This document shows positions 27,283-35,567 of a stretch of 64,000 bases of DNA, in pieces. Origin of the DNA: Burkholderia pyrrocinia. GTDB lineage: Bacteria > Pseudomonadota > Gammaproteobacteria > Burkholderiales > Burkholderiaceae. Both the position numbers and the translations under genes were made by a program. Location of the stretch: assembly GCF_001028665.1 (NCBI RefSeq), contig NZ_CP011504.1:992001-1056000 (forward strand), read 5' to 3'. Below the pieces are notes generated by a model. That model worked only from the letters and a program-made list of their open reading frames with translations. It had not been told where the DNA came from and ran no database searches. Positions within the stretch are counted from its first letter, which is position 1, and every line of letters begins with the position of its first letter.

Positions 27283-27486
27283 ATGATCGACCTCAAGCAC
27301 AGGAACGACGACGCCAGTCAGCAACACCGCAAATTCGAGCAGGACAACGCAACCGACGACGGCATGCCCGTCGCCCCCGAAGCGCCGGTGCATGCGCGCC
27401 CTGGCGAGCAAGAACGACTACGAACCGCGAAAGAGCGGATCGCCGACTCGAGAAAGCGCTGGGGCATAGCGTATCCGTCGAACTGA
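27283..27486 (+). CDS. Small protein, ATDDGMPV family, copy 1
   Basis: A 67-aa hydrophilic protein with CCGGAG before the ATG. It shares ATDDGMPV and the C-terminal RIxDSRKRWGxxxxSN with the 67-aa product at 30078. The middle is Gln/Glu-rich and probably disordered. It lies under a dyad promoter. Function unknown. Confidence 0.75.
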   Translation: MIDLKHRNDDASQQHRKFEQDNATDDGMPVAPEAPVHARPGEQERLRTAKERIADSRKRWGIAYPSN

Positions 27487-27634
27487 TCACGCACGGCGAG
27501 AGTGCGTTTTTCCCGGGATTTCGCTTGCGTCGCGTTCGTCAAGCGCGCAGGCTGCGGATAGCTATCAGACCCACCAACCGCAGCGGATCCGCCGCGACTG
27601 GCCAACAACCCGCTCACCTCGCTGCGAGGGAACC

Positions 27635-27814
27635 ATGAAATACCCGGAAAGCACGGCAATCGATCGACGTGATCAGGCAACCCGGCAACAGCAGCGCGAC
27701 GACCTCGCCCGCGCCGACATCGAACGGGCCGACAAGCGTACGCAAAACGATGCCCTCATCGACTCCAATGCGGGCAAGTGGCGTTACGTCCGTCCCGACC
27801 AGCAGGTGAAGTAA
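27635..27814 (+). CDS. Small protein, NASKWRY family, copy 1
   Basis: A 59-aa charged protein with GCGAGGG before the ATG. It starts MKYPESTAIDRRDQATRQQQ and ends with a conserved core (RADIERADKR, then SNAGKWRYVRPD). Homologues in this window are at 50644 (59 aa, nearly collinear) and 33333. It is followed by a convergent desaturase remnant, the same order as the intact pair at 50.6-52.1 kb. Confidence 0.8.
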   Translation: MKYPESTAIDRRDQATRQQQRDDLARADIERADKRTQNDALIDSNAGKWRYVRPDQQVK

Positions 27815-27911
27815 ATGACGCGACATTGCTCCCGCCGCAGGCGGCGGATGACGTTCGCGCCTCGCGTCGTCGTACGCGCGTCGCGCAGGCTGCACCGCCG
27901 ACGTTCCGGCA

Positions 27912-28133
27912 TCAGGCACCCTGGCGCGGACGGATCGAGAATTCGGCGCTGGTCTTGATCCCGCACGACTCCGCACAACTCCGCACAACGACACCGCTCG
28001 CGCAACCGGGCCGGCAACGGCTCGTTCGATGAAGGTGGGTGCTTGCAGCGTCGCGTCGTCGATCACGGGCCTTGCTTGGGAGCAGGCGCGGTTTCATTGC
28101 CGCACGCCGAATGGTCGCCAATCTCGATGCCAC
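27912..28133 (-). pseudogene. Remnant of a fatty acid desaturase
   Basis: The minus strand shows LATIRRAAMKPRLLPSK, which matches LATVRRVATKPRLLPNK of the intact desaturase at 50888, then in another frame VIDDATLQA (intact: VVDDATLQA), and after a deletion SCAESCGIKTSAEFSIRPR (intact end: RCAEQSGIKAIADFSMRLR). The His-box half is missing. Frameshifted, deleted copy. Confidence 0.75.
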
Positions 28134-28200
28134 CGAAAGGCGAGGCGGATGTACCGCCGGCGCCGATCAGGATGCTCCGCAGGACGAGCTGTCTGCATGC

Positions 28201-29073
28201 CTATGCCGCTGTCTTGAGTGTCGGCGGCGATGTGGACTCCGTCACGTCGTGCCCGGCAATTGCCAATGCCACAACCGGGTTCAAGCTGTCCACCATCGAA
28301 CTCGGAATCAGGATCGTGGCCCCGCGCTCCTTCGTCGTTTCGTAGATGATGTTCATTGCCCGCAACTGAAGTGCGGACGGGTGATTTTCATAGACTCGCG
28401 AAGCTTCGACGAATTTCGCCGCCACCTCGGCCTCCGCCGAACCGAGTATCACGCGCGCCTGTTTCTCGCGTTCGGCTTGCGCCTGCCGCGACATCGAATC
28501 CTGCAGCGCGACGGGGATCGCGACGTCCCGGGTTTCCACGGACCGCACCGTGATGCCCCAATCCGCGGTCTTTCTGCCGATCTCCTCTGCCAGGTGTTCA
28601 TCGGCAGCCTTCCGATCGGAGAGCAGCGTGGCCAGCATCGATGAACCGATCATCTCCCGCAGCGAGGTTTGCGCGACACGATCGATGGCCTGCCGGTAAT
28701 CAGTGATGGCGAGCGCTGCTTTCCGGGCGTCGTGTACGTGCCAGAAAATGATGGCGTCGACGTTGACCGGAACGGTATCCCTGGTAAGCGCCTCCTGTGC
28801 GTTGAACGCCGTCGTTTGAATACGCTCGTCGATCACGGCGACGACGTTGTCCAGTATCGGGATGATCATGAAAAAACCGGCACCCTTGACGCTCTGCAGT
28901 TTTCCGACGCGCAGGATCACGAACTTCTCCCAGACATTGGCCACTTTCACGGAGAGTGCGATCAGGACGGCGACGATGACGAACGGTAACGCGAGATACG
29001 GATTGACCAGGGCGCCGACGGCTAGTGCCGCAAGCATGAAGGCGGCGGAAAGAAATAGTGTGACGGGGTTCAT
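28201..29073 (-). CDS. Slipin/stomatin-like SPFH membrane protein
   Basis: A 290-aa protein with two N-terminal hydrophobic segments (about residues 4-50), then a band-7/SPFH domain (VWEKFVILRVGKLQSVKGAGFFMIIPILD...), and an Ala/Glu-rich helix with the slipin stretch RQAQAEREKQARVILGSAEAE. It forms membrane microdomain scaffolds. The ATG at 29073 has GGAG 6-9 nt before it; the frame opens further upstream without support. A dyad sits 140 nt upstream. Confidence 0.92.
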   Translation of the reverse strand: MNPVTLFLSAAFMLAALAVGALVNPYLALPFVIVAVLIALSVKVANVWEKFVILRVGKLQSVKGAGFFMIIPILDNVVAVIDERIQTTAFNAQEALTRDTVPVNVDAIIFWHVHDARKAALAITDYRQAIDRVAQTSLREMIGSSMLATLLSDRKAADEHLAEEIGRKTADWGITVRSVETRDVAIPVALQDSMSRQAQAEREKQARVILGSAEAEVAAKFVEASRVYENHPSALQLRAMNIIYETTKERGATILIPSSMVDSLNPVVALAIAGHDVTESTSPPTLKTAA

Positions 29074-29212
29074 GGTGGCGCTCCATTCGATGATGCCGAC
29101 GTCCGGCAAGCGTCACGAAGCACGACACCCATTCGCCGGGTTGCCTTCTCGCGCCCAGGCATCAGCGGTTTGGGCGCTCGTTCAGAACGTGCGCCGGATC
29201 GCGATGCAAATC

Positions 29213-29228
29213 TGTACGGTGACGTACC
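29213..29228. promoter_or_regulatory. 16-bp dyad (TGTACG-GTGA-CGTACC)
   Basis: In the divergent slipin/HicB-like region. On the minus strand a -10-like CACGTT starts 21 nt away, pointing to slipin. Confidence 0.7.
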
Positions 29229-29451
29229 CGGGCTGGGCTACGGCGTAGCTGCCGCTGTGAGTGATGCGCAGAGCCGGCGGTATCGAATCCCGAAGGGAGG
29301 TGCTCGCGCGCGGCGCGCCGATTTGCGGCAAACCGCGATGCAGACCGGCCGGCATGAGGCCGGATCCCCGGAGATGGTTCTCCAACGTACCGACACGCGT
29401 GGCCCCGGGATGAACAATGATCGACATCACACATGAATCCTGGAGCCGATC

Positions 29452-29874
29452 TTGGAATACCCCATTTTTATCACCCGACAGGAAGGCTCAGGCTATCGCG
29501 GATGGCTGCCGGATTTTCCCGGCGTGGACGTGAAGGGCCGCTCGTACGGCGAGTTGGCAAACGCCGCAAACGACAGGGTCGACGCGCTGTATGACCAACA
29601 CGCGCGCCTCGTCCCCTCCCCGACAACGGACATGGCGGCATTGCAGGCATCGTGCATCGACGACGGCGAGGGCATCTGGCGGTTCATCGATATTGCCCGG
29701 CCGACGTCGTGTTCGGTGCTGGTCTTGTTATGCCTGCCCAAGGAACTCGTGGACACAATCGATGCCGTGGCGAAAACGCGCCATATAAGCCGCGAAGCGT
29801 TGGTGGCCGAGTGTACGAAGGGAATCGGCGTACCCGCATCGCGGTCCTCGTGCCACGAACTTGTCCTGGCGTAG
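29452..29874 (+). CDS. HicB-like protein, copy 1, TTG start
   Basis: A 140-aa protein. The N-terminal HicB-like fold has YPIFITRQEGSGYRGWLPDFPGVDVKG, followed by a C-terminal ribbon-helix-helix-like segment (LPKELVDTIDAVAKTRHISREALVAEC). The TTG is chosen because GGAG lies 6 nt upstream and its paralogue at 61245 starts MKYPIYITRH with ATG at the same point. No hicA toxin gene lies beside it, so it may be a free-standing regulator and not an antitoxin. Confidence 0.78.
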   Translation: MEYPIFITRQEGSGYRGWLPDFPGVDVKGRSYGELANAANDRVDALYDQHARLVPSPTTDMAALQASCIDDGEGIWRFIDIARPTSCSVLVLLCLPKELVDTIDAVAKTRHISREALVAECTKGIGVPASRSSCHELVLA

Positions 29875-29990
29875 CTTGCGAACGCGACTCGGCGGATTCA
29901 TCTGCCCGGGTTGCGTCGCGTCACCGATGCGGGCGGGCCTCGCGTGCGCCGTTTGTCGTGACGAGCGACGAGCGACGAGCCAAAGCAAAA

Positions 29991-30011
29991 AAGCCGGCGT
30001 TTGGCCGGCTT
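29991..30011 (-). terminator. Terminator of the small gene at 30078
   Basis: Perfect 8-bp stem AAGCCGGC with its complement and a 5-nt loop; the minus-strand reading continues with six T. A closely similar hairpin occurs at 34384-34405. Confidence 0.7.
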
Positions 30012-30077
30012 CGAGTTCCGCCTTGCTGAGGCGGCTCCACGTTCTGTTTGAGTTCGAGGAGTTTTGCTACGCCTATG

Positions 30078-30281
30078 TCAATGGTTCGACATAAAACCCA
30101 TGCCCAGACGTTTCCTTGCATCGGAAATTCGTCGCTTGGGTGTGACGGCTTTCCACGAAAAGGTATGGCGTCTTTGCTGCTCCGGATGAACCACGGGCAT
30201 GCCATCGTCGGTCGCACGCGCGTCCGCCTGCTCCTGCTGCCCGTCCTCCGGATTTTTTTCTCGTTTCGGGTAATCGTTCAT
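30078..30281 (-). CDS. Small protein, ATDDGMPV family, copy 2
   Basis: A 67-aa hydrophilic protein of the same length as the product at 27283, sharing ATDDGMPV and a C-terminal RRISDARKRLGMGFMSN. GGAG precedes the ATG at 30281. It is preceded by a dyad (about 190 nt upstream) and followed by its own terminator. Confidence 0.78.
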   Translation of the reverse strand: MNDYPKREKNPEDGQQEQADARATDDGMPVVHPEQQRRHTFSWKAVTPKRRISDARKRLGMGFMSNH

Positions 30282-30473
30282 CAACAGGCTCCGTCAAGAA
30301 ACCGCTGTTCGTCATGGATGGGCTCGCGCCGCCCGAGTCGGGCTACAACGGCGCAAGCGATATGGAATTGCAACGGCCCACGTCCATCACGGCGTACCCA
30401 TCTCCATGAAGTCCTCGGCCGATCTGCAGTCTGTGCGTCATATAGCACCATGCGCCTGCGGGCGTCAGCAGTC

Positions 30474-30489
30474 GGTACGCTGCCGTACG
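30474..30489 (-). promoter_or_regulatory. 16-bp dyad (GGTACG-CTGC-CGTACG)
   Basis: A -10-like CATGGT starts 21 nt away on the minus strand, directed at the gene at 30078. Confidence 0.65.
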
Positions 30490-30530
30490 GACCTGACGGC
30501 ACGAACAGGCGCGTGGCCTCGGTGCCGGTT

Positions 30531-30818
30531 CTAAAGGCGTTTCAAATCCGGGAGCAAGCGGTCGAATTCTCGCCTGACCACGCCGTAGCATTCGCACACA
30601 CGCTGCTCGAGCCCGGCGCGATCCAGTACTTCGATGTGCCCGTAGTTGTACCGGATCAACCCGGCATCCTGAAGTTTCAGCGCAGCCTCCGTCACGCCCG
30701 ATCGCCGGACGCCGAGCATGTTGGCGATCAACTCCTGCGTCATCTTCAGTTCGCTCGATGGCAGCCGGTCGAGGCTGAGCAGAAGCCAGCGGCACAGCTG
30801 TTGATCGATCGAGAAGCG
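30531..30818 (-). pseudogene. C-terminal fragment of a Crp/Fnr-family regulator
   Basis: This reading begins at SIDQQLCRWLLLSLDRLP and runs to the natural stop, nearly identical to the C-terminal ~95 residues of the intact regulator at 39695 (MTQELIANMLGVRRSGVTEA). The codon just upstream is a stop, and the cNMP-like domain is absent. An internal ATG would allow a 70-aa HTH-only protein, but a deletion remnant is more likely. Confidence 0.8.
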
Positions 30819-30826
30819 TCATCGGC

Positions 30827-31048
30827 TCAAGACTCGAACTCGCGAAGCAGACGTTGCGCGAGGATCTTGGCGTCCTCGAGCGCGAGATCGTACTGCTCCC
30901 GATCGGAATCGGTCTCGTATGGGGGATCGTCGTTCGGCCCCTCATTGGTGCGGCGCAGATACACATAGCCTCGGTACACACCACGCGCGGATTCCATCAC
31001 ACGAATGCGTGCGAAGTGCGTTTCGGTAGTGAATGCGAAATCGTCCAT
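30827..31048 (-). CDS. Small protein of unknown function
   Basis: A 73-aa protein, MDDFAFTTETHFARIRVMES..., with a YxGYVYLRR beta stretch and an acidic C-terminal helix (EQYDLALEDAKILAQRLLREF). The architecture resembles other small proteins in the island. GGAAG lies 7 nt before the ATG. Confidence 0.65.
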   Translation of the reverse strand: MDDFAFTTETHFARIRVMESARGVYRGYVYLRRTNEGPNDDPPYETDSDREQYDLALEDAKILAQRLLREFES

Positions 31049-31160
31049 GATGACTTCCGCATGTGTTCAATCATCCTAGCACTCCGGGTGAAATTGCACG
31101 GATGCGGTCGAATCCCGACCGGTCACGCGGAAGCCGGCAAGGACATGCGCGAGCTGTCCG

Positions 31161-32759
31161 TCAAGGCTGAACCTCGTACGGCGGAAATGCCGACAGGCGT
31201 GGATCGTCCACCGCGCCACCGACGGTGAAGTGATACAGGGACTGCCAGACCTGATCCTTCGCGCCGAGCAACGCATGCATTTCATCATCGAAAAAGCAGC
31301 CGATTCCCGTCGCGCGCACGCCGGCGGCTTCTGCTTCGAGATAGAGCGCGTGGCCAAGCATCCCGCACTCCCAGAACAGATGGCGATAACGCCACGGTTG
31401 CTTCAACGCGATTTCGAATCTCGCGATCATCCCGAGCGCAAAGCAGGAATCGGCGCCGATATCCTGGTGGCAGCAGATCAACCTTGCCACCGCGCACAGA
31501 TCGTAAGGCAGTAGAAGATAGAGCGGCAGGTCGGCCGGCCCGGTCTTTTCCCACAGCCATTCCGGACGCAGGGATCGCTTGAGATCCGGCAGTGCGTCCG
31601 GGGTTCTTGCGAGCATATAGAGGCCCGGCTCCAGGCCATCGACGCGATGCACCAACAGCGCCGCATGCACTGCGGCAGGAGACGTCAGCGCATTCCACGG
31701 CGGCGTGCCGGGATGTGCCAGCAGGCAGGTCAGCATGCTGAAGAAAGCCGCGTCGCCGATGCGCGTCGTGCCATCGAAACTCACGGCGCTGCGACGCTGT
31801 CTGGCGATCCCGGCGAAGCCGAGATCGCGCGCTGGCGTCGCCGGCGCCGGGCACGGCTCGGGGTTCCGCGACGGTGGTTCGCGCGTACGGGGCTTGTGTG
31901 TGGCGCGATGAATCGAATCGATGTCCGGCCACACCACATGTCCCGAACTCAGCCGATTGGCGCGCCCGTGCCACAGTGCGTTGTCCAAAGCGATCCGCAT
32001 CCTCTCGAGATCGGGTCGCGCGTCGGGGTTGCCAATCCACAGCAAAAGATCCGGCGCCTCCGTTTCCGCTTCATCGAAGTCTTCGTTGCGATCCACTCCA
32101 AGCAAGGCGGCCACTTCGTCATCTGCGGCCGCCTCCATCAATCGCGTCTGCCAGCCGAGCGCAGCTGCTGCGTAACTCATCGCAGCGATGACATGACCGC
32201 AATCCTGTTGGCAGTAGCGCCACGCGCGCATCCCGTATTTCCACGCTTCGCGCCAATGGATCGAGCTGATGCCGACCAGGACACCGCTTTCCGAAAACGC
32301 CTCGGTCCATTGCGGGTCATCCACCGCAGCGCGATGTTCGAGTGCATGATCCCGGCTCAGGTAGTGGTAGACGCCTGCGGACAAGCCGGGCAGGGCCGGA
32401 CACAGAAGATAGCCTTCGGTCGGATGCAGATTTCCGCTCGATGGATTGCAGCGCAGTGCCCACCGCTCGGCGCCATAGGATTTCCACCCCGACAAGCCGA
32501 GCGAGAGTTCGAACAGGATTGCCAGACTTGACAGATCGAAACCGTGCGCGGGTGGCAGGCTGCCGCAGCGCAACGCGTTGTAGCGCGTGGCCAGCGTGTC
32601 CGCGGCCAACGGCAGATCGACGCGCGGTGCGCCGTGAAACACCCGGAACGGGTCCGGCTGGGTTGCCCAGTCGAGCCTCCCGGGGCCGGGCGCGTAGAAG
32701 TCGAGACGGTGCTTGCTGCGTTCGTGATAATCGAGCAGCGCATGCGTTGACCGATCCAT
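31161..32759 (-). CDS. SagB/ThcOx-type nitroreductase, tandem-domain
   Basis: A 532-aa flavin-dependent oxidoreductase with two nitroreductase-like domains, about residues 60-260 (RCNPSSGNLHPTEGYLL is the typical FMN-binding stretch) and 310-520 (RRSAVSFDGTTRIGDAAFF...). SagB-type dehydrogenases oxidise peptide azolines, but no cyclodehydratase or precursor peptide is nearby, so a general redox role is likely. GAGGTGG precedes the ATG at 32759. No dyad was found in its promoter region. Confidence 0.85.
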   Translation of the reverse strand: MDRSTHALLDYHERSKHRLDFYAPGPGRLDWATQPDPFRVFHGAPRVDLPLAADTLATRYNALRCGSLPPAHGFDLSSLAILFELSLGLSGWKSYGAERWALRCNPSSGNLHPTEGYLLCPALPGLSAGVYHYLSRDHALEHRAAVDDPQWTEAFSESGVLVGISSIHWREAWKYGMRAWRYCQQDCGHVIAAMSYAAAALGWQTRLMEAAADDEVAALLGVDRNEDFDEAETEAPDLLLWIGNPDARPDLERMRIALDNALWHGRANRLSSGHVVWPDIDSIHRATHKPRTREPPSRNPEPCPAPATPARDLGFAGIARQRRSAVSFDGTTRIGDAAFFSMLTCLLAHPGTPPWNALTSPAAVHAALLVHRVDGLEPGLYMLARTPDALPDLKRSLRPEWLWEKTGPADLPLYLLLPYDLCAVARLICCHQDIGADSCFALGMIARFEIALKQPWRYRHLFWECGMLGHALYLEAEAAGVRATGIGCFFDDEMHALLGAKDQVWQSLYHFTVGGAVDDPRLSAFPPYEVQP

Positions 32760-32807
32760 GTCCACCTCAGACCCGGAATACCCGCACACGCGACTGTACA
32801 AAACCGG

Positions 32808-32918
32808 ATGGCCCGACGTTGGAGCACGGCCGTCATCACGTCGTGGAATCCGGTGCGCGCGTTCAACGTCGAATTCGCCGAGGGGCGAGCCCTTGTGTTC
32901 CGCGAGGGTCGTCGGTAG
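32808..32918 (+). CDS. Doubtful 36-aa frame
   Basis: A short frame (MARRWSTAVITSW then NPVRAFNVEFAEGR) with protein-like composition in the gap upstream of the nitroreductase gene. It lacks a clear ribosome site and could be the remnant of a longer gene. Confidence 0.22.
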   Translation: MARRWSTAVITSWNPVRAFNVEFAEGRALVFREGRR

Positions 32919-33062
32919 GCGATCGCCGGAAAACAGCCACCTGCCCGCCTGACCGAGCCACCCGAACGATCGGCGGCCCCGACGCCCGCGGACGACTACT
33001 CAAGGCCCGTGCAGGTCAGCAGGAAGGCACGCATCGGGTGCGTGCGCAAACTGCGCCCCCTC

Positions 33063-33332
33063 TCACGAGATCGTGTACCTGTTCTGGGGACCGCCCTTGT
33101 AAAGGTCCCTGGCGAGTCCCAGAATCCGGTCGCGGTTGCGGTCGAAGGCCGCAAGCAACGCGGGCTCGCTGGAATCCATGTCGGCGTTCAGCTTCGCCAG
33201 CATCGCATCGTCGACCAGAAAGGTAATCTCGCGAGAAGAATTGTCGTAGCCCCAGAAGCACACGCAGTGTCTGGACATGTCGTAGGTGCGGCTGGGATTA
33301 GGAAAGTTGATTGTCGCGTCACTGTTCCCCAT
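33063..33332 (-). CDS. DUF1488-family protein
   Basis: An 89-aa protein with the DUF1488 plan: INFPNPSRTYDMSRHCVCFWGYDNSSREITFLVDD... and a helical tail. AGGAGG precedes the ATG, which directly abuts the stop of the NASKWRY-family gene, so they form an operon. Function of the family is unknown. Confidence 0.8.
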   Translation of the reverse strand: MGNSDATINFPNPSRTYDMSRHCVCFWGYDNSSREITFLVDDAMLAKLNADMDSSEPALLAAFDRNRDRILGLARDLYKGGPQNRYTIS

Positions 33333-33518
33333 CTAATCCTCCTGACAGATATAACGCCACTTGCTCGCGTTGACATTGATGCGGGCGTCATTTTCGCGCC
33401 GCTTCTCGGCACGTTCGGCATCCGCGCGCTTCAGTGCCTGGGCGCGAGACTTTTGCGCGTCGACGTAATCGTTTTGCCTGACGGGCGTGGCAGACTTCCG
33501 TTCGGTTTGCTTGGGCAT
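33333..33518 (-). CDS. Small protein, NASKWRY family, copy 2
   Basis: A 61-aa charged protein ending RADAERAEKRRENDA then INVNASKWRYICQED. The conserved C-terminal half matches the products at 27635 and 50644; the N-terminal half differs (MPKQTERKSATPVRQNDY). It is translationally coupled to the DUF1488 gene. Confidence 0.8.
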   Translation of the reverse strand: MPKQTERKSATPVRQNDYVDAQKSRAQALKRADAERAEKRRENDARINVNASKWRYICQED

Positions 33519-34045
33519 GCCGGTTCCAGAAAAATGAATTTCAAATGTCAGAACCGTCGCGGTGACCGAATATCGTCGTCGTGCGTCCTGCAGGGCGCAC
33601 GGACGGACTACCCGCGGGCTTGCCGCCGACGGCCTCTGATGCGCACTGAACTGCCGGATCGAGCCTCACGGGAAGGCCGGGTTGACGCGCGAAGTTCGCA
33701 GCTTCGACGTTTGCGCGCGGGATCGTGGTGGTGAGCGTTCTGCGGAGCCGTGCGGACAGGGGGAACCGTAAGGAGTCGAAGCAAAACCACCGGTCGCGCA
33801 CATCGAACCTCACGAGAATGCGCCCTATATCCCGGCCATGCAAGCGCTATCTCGCGTCAGGGCCATGAATGGCACGATTCCTTCCAAGCCACACTAACGT
33901 CATCAATCCGGGCATGGCGGCCGGCATTCTTCCGGCCCCACGACCACAGCAAAGCGCAGCGTGGGCGGCAGCTTGTTCCGCGCCGCGCACAACGGTAATC
34001 ACTGTTCTGCTGAGCGGGACCGGCACCGCATCGTTGACCACGCCG
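33519..34045. other. Gene-poor stretch
   Basis: About 530 bp without a convincing gene. The longer frames here lack ribosome sites and have biased composition. Confidence 0.45.
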
Positions 34046-34201
34046 TCAGTGCTTGTGGTGCATCCAGCCCATGTGATGGGCATCGAGCCACTGAACCATC
34101 CCTTCGCCCTTGTGGTCGCGCAGGTAACGTACCGCCAGCATGACCACGATGGCCAATACGACCGCCAGGCCAACCACAAAGCTGATCATCGACTGAGTCA
34201 T
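34046..34201 (-). CDS. Tiny membrane protein with His-rich tail
   Basis: A 51-aa protein with a near-perfect AGGAGG site. One membrane helix (about residues 5-24, ISFVVGLAVVLAIVVMLAV) is followed by RYLRDHKGEGMVQWLDAHH and a tail with six His (AHHMGWMHHKH). The tail could bind metal or haem. No family recognised. Confidence 0.75.
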   Translation of the reverse strand: MTQSMISFVVGLAVVLAIVVMLAVRYLRDHKGEGMVQWLDAHHMGWMHHKH

Positions 34202-34383
34202 GGCAGCCTCCTTTCAAGGTTGCGACCATCTTTACATTGTAGGTGATGCATTCACGGAAACCAGCGTCCGGCACGGCTCCTGTCCCTCAGGAAAATGAAT
34301 CGGCATTTCCATGGTCCGGTGGCCAAATGAAGGCCGCCAGCTTTGCTTCGGTTCCGGTCAATTTTCCGGTACGCCGGACAAAA

Positions 34384-34405
34384 GAGCCCGGCGTTTGGCC
34401 GGCTT
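34384..34405 (-). terminator. Probable terminator of the gene at 34442
   Basis: An AGCCCGGC/GCCGGCT stem with one bulged C; the minus-strand continuation is CTCTTTTG. It is similar in sequence to the hairpin at 29991-30011. Confidence 0.5.
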
Positions 34406-34441
34406 CTGCCGACTGTTCGCCAGCAGTCTTGCGACTGACGC

Positions 34442-34771
34442 TCAGGATTTGCGTGGCGGTTCAGAACGCAGTGCGATTGCGTCACCAGCCGGCACGCGCG
34501 CCGTCACCAACCCATAGCGGCTTACTACGTAGTCCACTACATCTCGCGTTGCGAAGCCCGCGCACACCGCACATACAATCACGATCGGATCAACCTGCAG
34601 CTCAAGAGGCCAAGTCGCGTCGGGTTCCGGATTCGATTCGCGTAGGATTCGTTTCACCGCTGCCGATACTCCGAGGCCCGGTTCGGTGTCGGGAAACGCG
34701 TCGTAACCACCAGATCGCGTCGCCAATGGCCTGAACCCGGAAACCGGTGCCGCTTGTTTCGCCTTTTTCAT
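34442..34771 (-). CDS. Small protein of unknown function
   Basis: A 109-aa protein starting MKKAKQAAPVSGFRPLATRS. The middle has VDPIVIVCAVCAGFATRDVVDYVVSRYGL, a helix-rich stretch. The ribosome site is weak. It is divergent from the TRIC gene. Confidence 0.55.
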   Translation of the reverse strand: MKKAKQAAPVSGFRPLATRSGGYDAFPDTEPGLGVSAAVKRILRESNPEPDATWPLELQVDPIVIVCAVCAGFATRDVVDYVVSRYGLVTARVPAGDAIALRSEPPRKS

Positions 34772-34815
34772 GCAACGTCCGCGCGCAAGCGCGGGTTCTA
34801 CCTCTTCTGCGCTCC

Positions 34816-35430
34816 ATGAAAACGACAACAAAACTCGTTCTGGCAGCCGATCTGGCCGGCACGGCCGTGTTCGCCGTCGAGGGCGCGGTCGCCGCAATGC
34901 GCGGCGGCCTCGATCTGCTCGGCGTGATGGTCATCGCGTTCACCGTCGCGCTCGGTGGCGGCGTAATCCGGGACCTGTTGATCGGTGCAGCGCCACCGAA
35001 TGCAATCCGCGACTGGCGCTATCCCGCGCTCGCGTTCACGATGGGGCTCGTCACCTTCGCGTTTCACGCGCAAGTCCTTGGCATTCCCGGCCTGGTCCTC
35101 GTCGCGCTCGACGCGGCAGGGCTCGCGTTGTTTGCAGTCGCCGGCACGCAGAAAGCGGTCGAATACGGGATCGGCCCATTCATCGCGGCGTTGATGGGCG
35201 TCGTGACGGGCGTCGGCGGTGGCGTGGTGCGCGACCTGCTGCTCGCGCGCGTGCCGACGGTGCTGGTGTCTGACATTTACGCGAGCGCGGCGTTCGTCGG
35301 CGGAGCGCTGGTCGTCGCCGGCCGTCGAGCAGGATTGCCGCCTGTCGTTGCCGCTGTGGGTGCGGGCGCCGCCTGCCTTGCCCTGCGGCTCACCGCGGTA
35401 CGCTACGGCTGGCATCTGCCGCACGCGTAA
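34816..35430 (+). CDS. TRIC-family (UPF0126) cation channel protein
   Basis: A 204-aa protein with seven membrane segments and the two internal GGG repeats that mark this family (ALGGGVIRDLL and VGGGVVRDLL). Bacterial TRIC homologues form trimeric K+-permeable channels; some relatives are linked to glycine or other transport. It is a single gene. Confidence 0.9.
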   Translation: MKTTTKLVLAADLAGTAVFAVEGAVAAMRGGLDLLGVMVIAFTVALGGGVIRDLLIGAAPPNAIRDWRYPALAFTMGLVTFAFHAQVLGIPGLVLVALDAAGLALFAVAGTQKAVEYGIGPFIAALMGVVTGVGGGVVRDLLLARVPTVLVSDIYASAAFVGGALVVAGRRAGLPPVVAAVGAGAACLALRLTAVRYGWHLPHA

Positions 35431-35438
35431 ACGAAATA

Positions 35439-35538
35439 CCGCCGGCAAGCCGGCGGCAAAAGATGCGTCCACGGATGACGTGGCGCACCTGAGGCACTCG
35501 ATTCGGCGAGTGCGGGTCATTCAGCAGCGAATGACCCG
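35439..35538. terminator. Cluster of hairpins between convergent genes
   Basis: Three perfect stems: 8 bp (35439-35446 with 35449-35456), 7 bp (GCACTCG, about 35494-35513) and 10 bp (CGGGTCATTC, 35513-35522 with 35529-35538). They lie between the TRIC stop and the convergent lipoprotein stop and probably end both transcripts. Confidence 0.6.
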
Positions 35539-35567
35539 TGCGACGCTGCCGCGCCGGAGGCGCCCGC

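Noticed and set aside
29452..29874. A HicAB toxin-antitoxin module
   Set aside because: No HicA-like frame with a suitable start lies on either side.
33541..33843. A 100-codon minus-strand frame
   Set aside because: It would need a TTG start without a ribosome site, and the composition is not protein-like.
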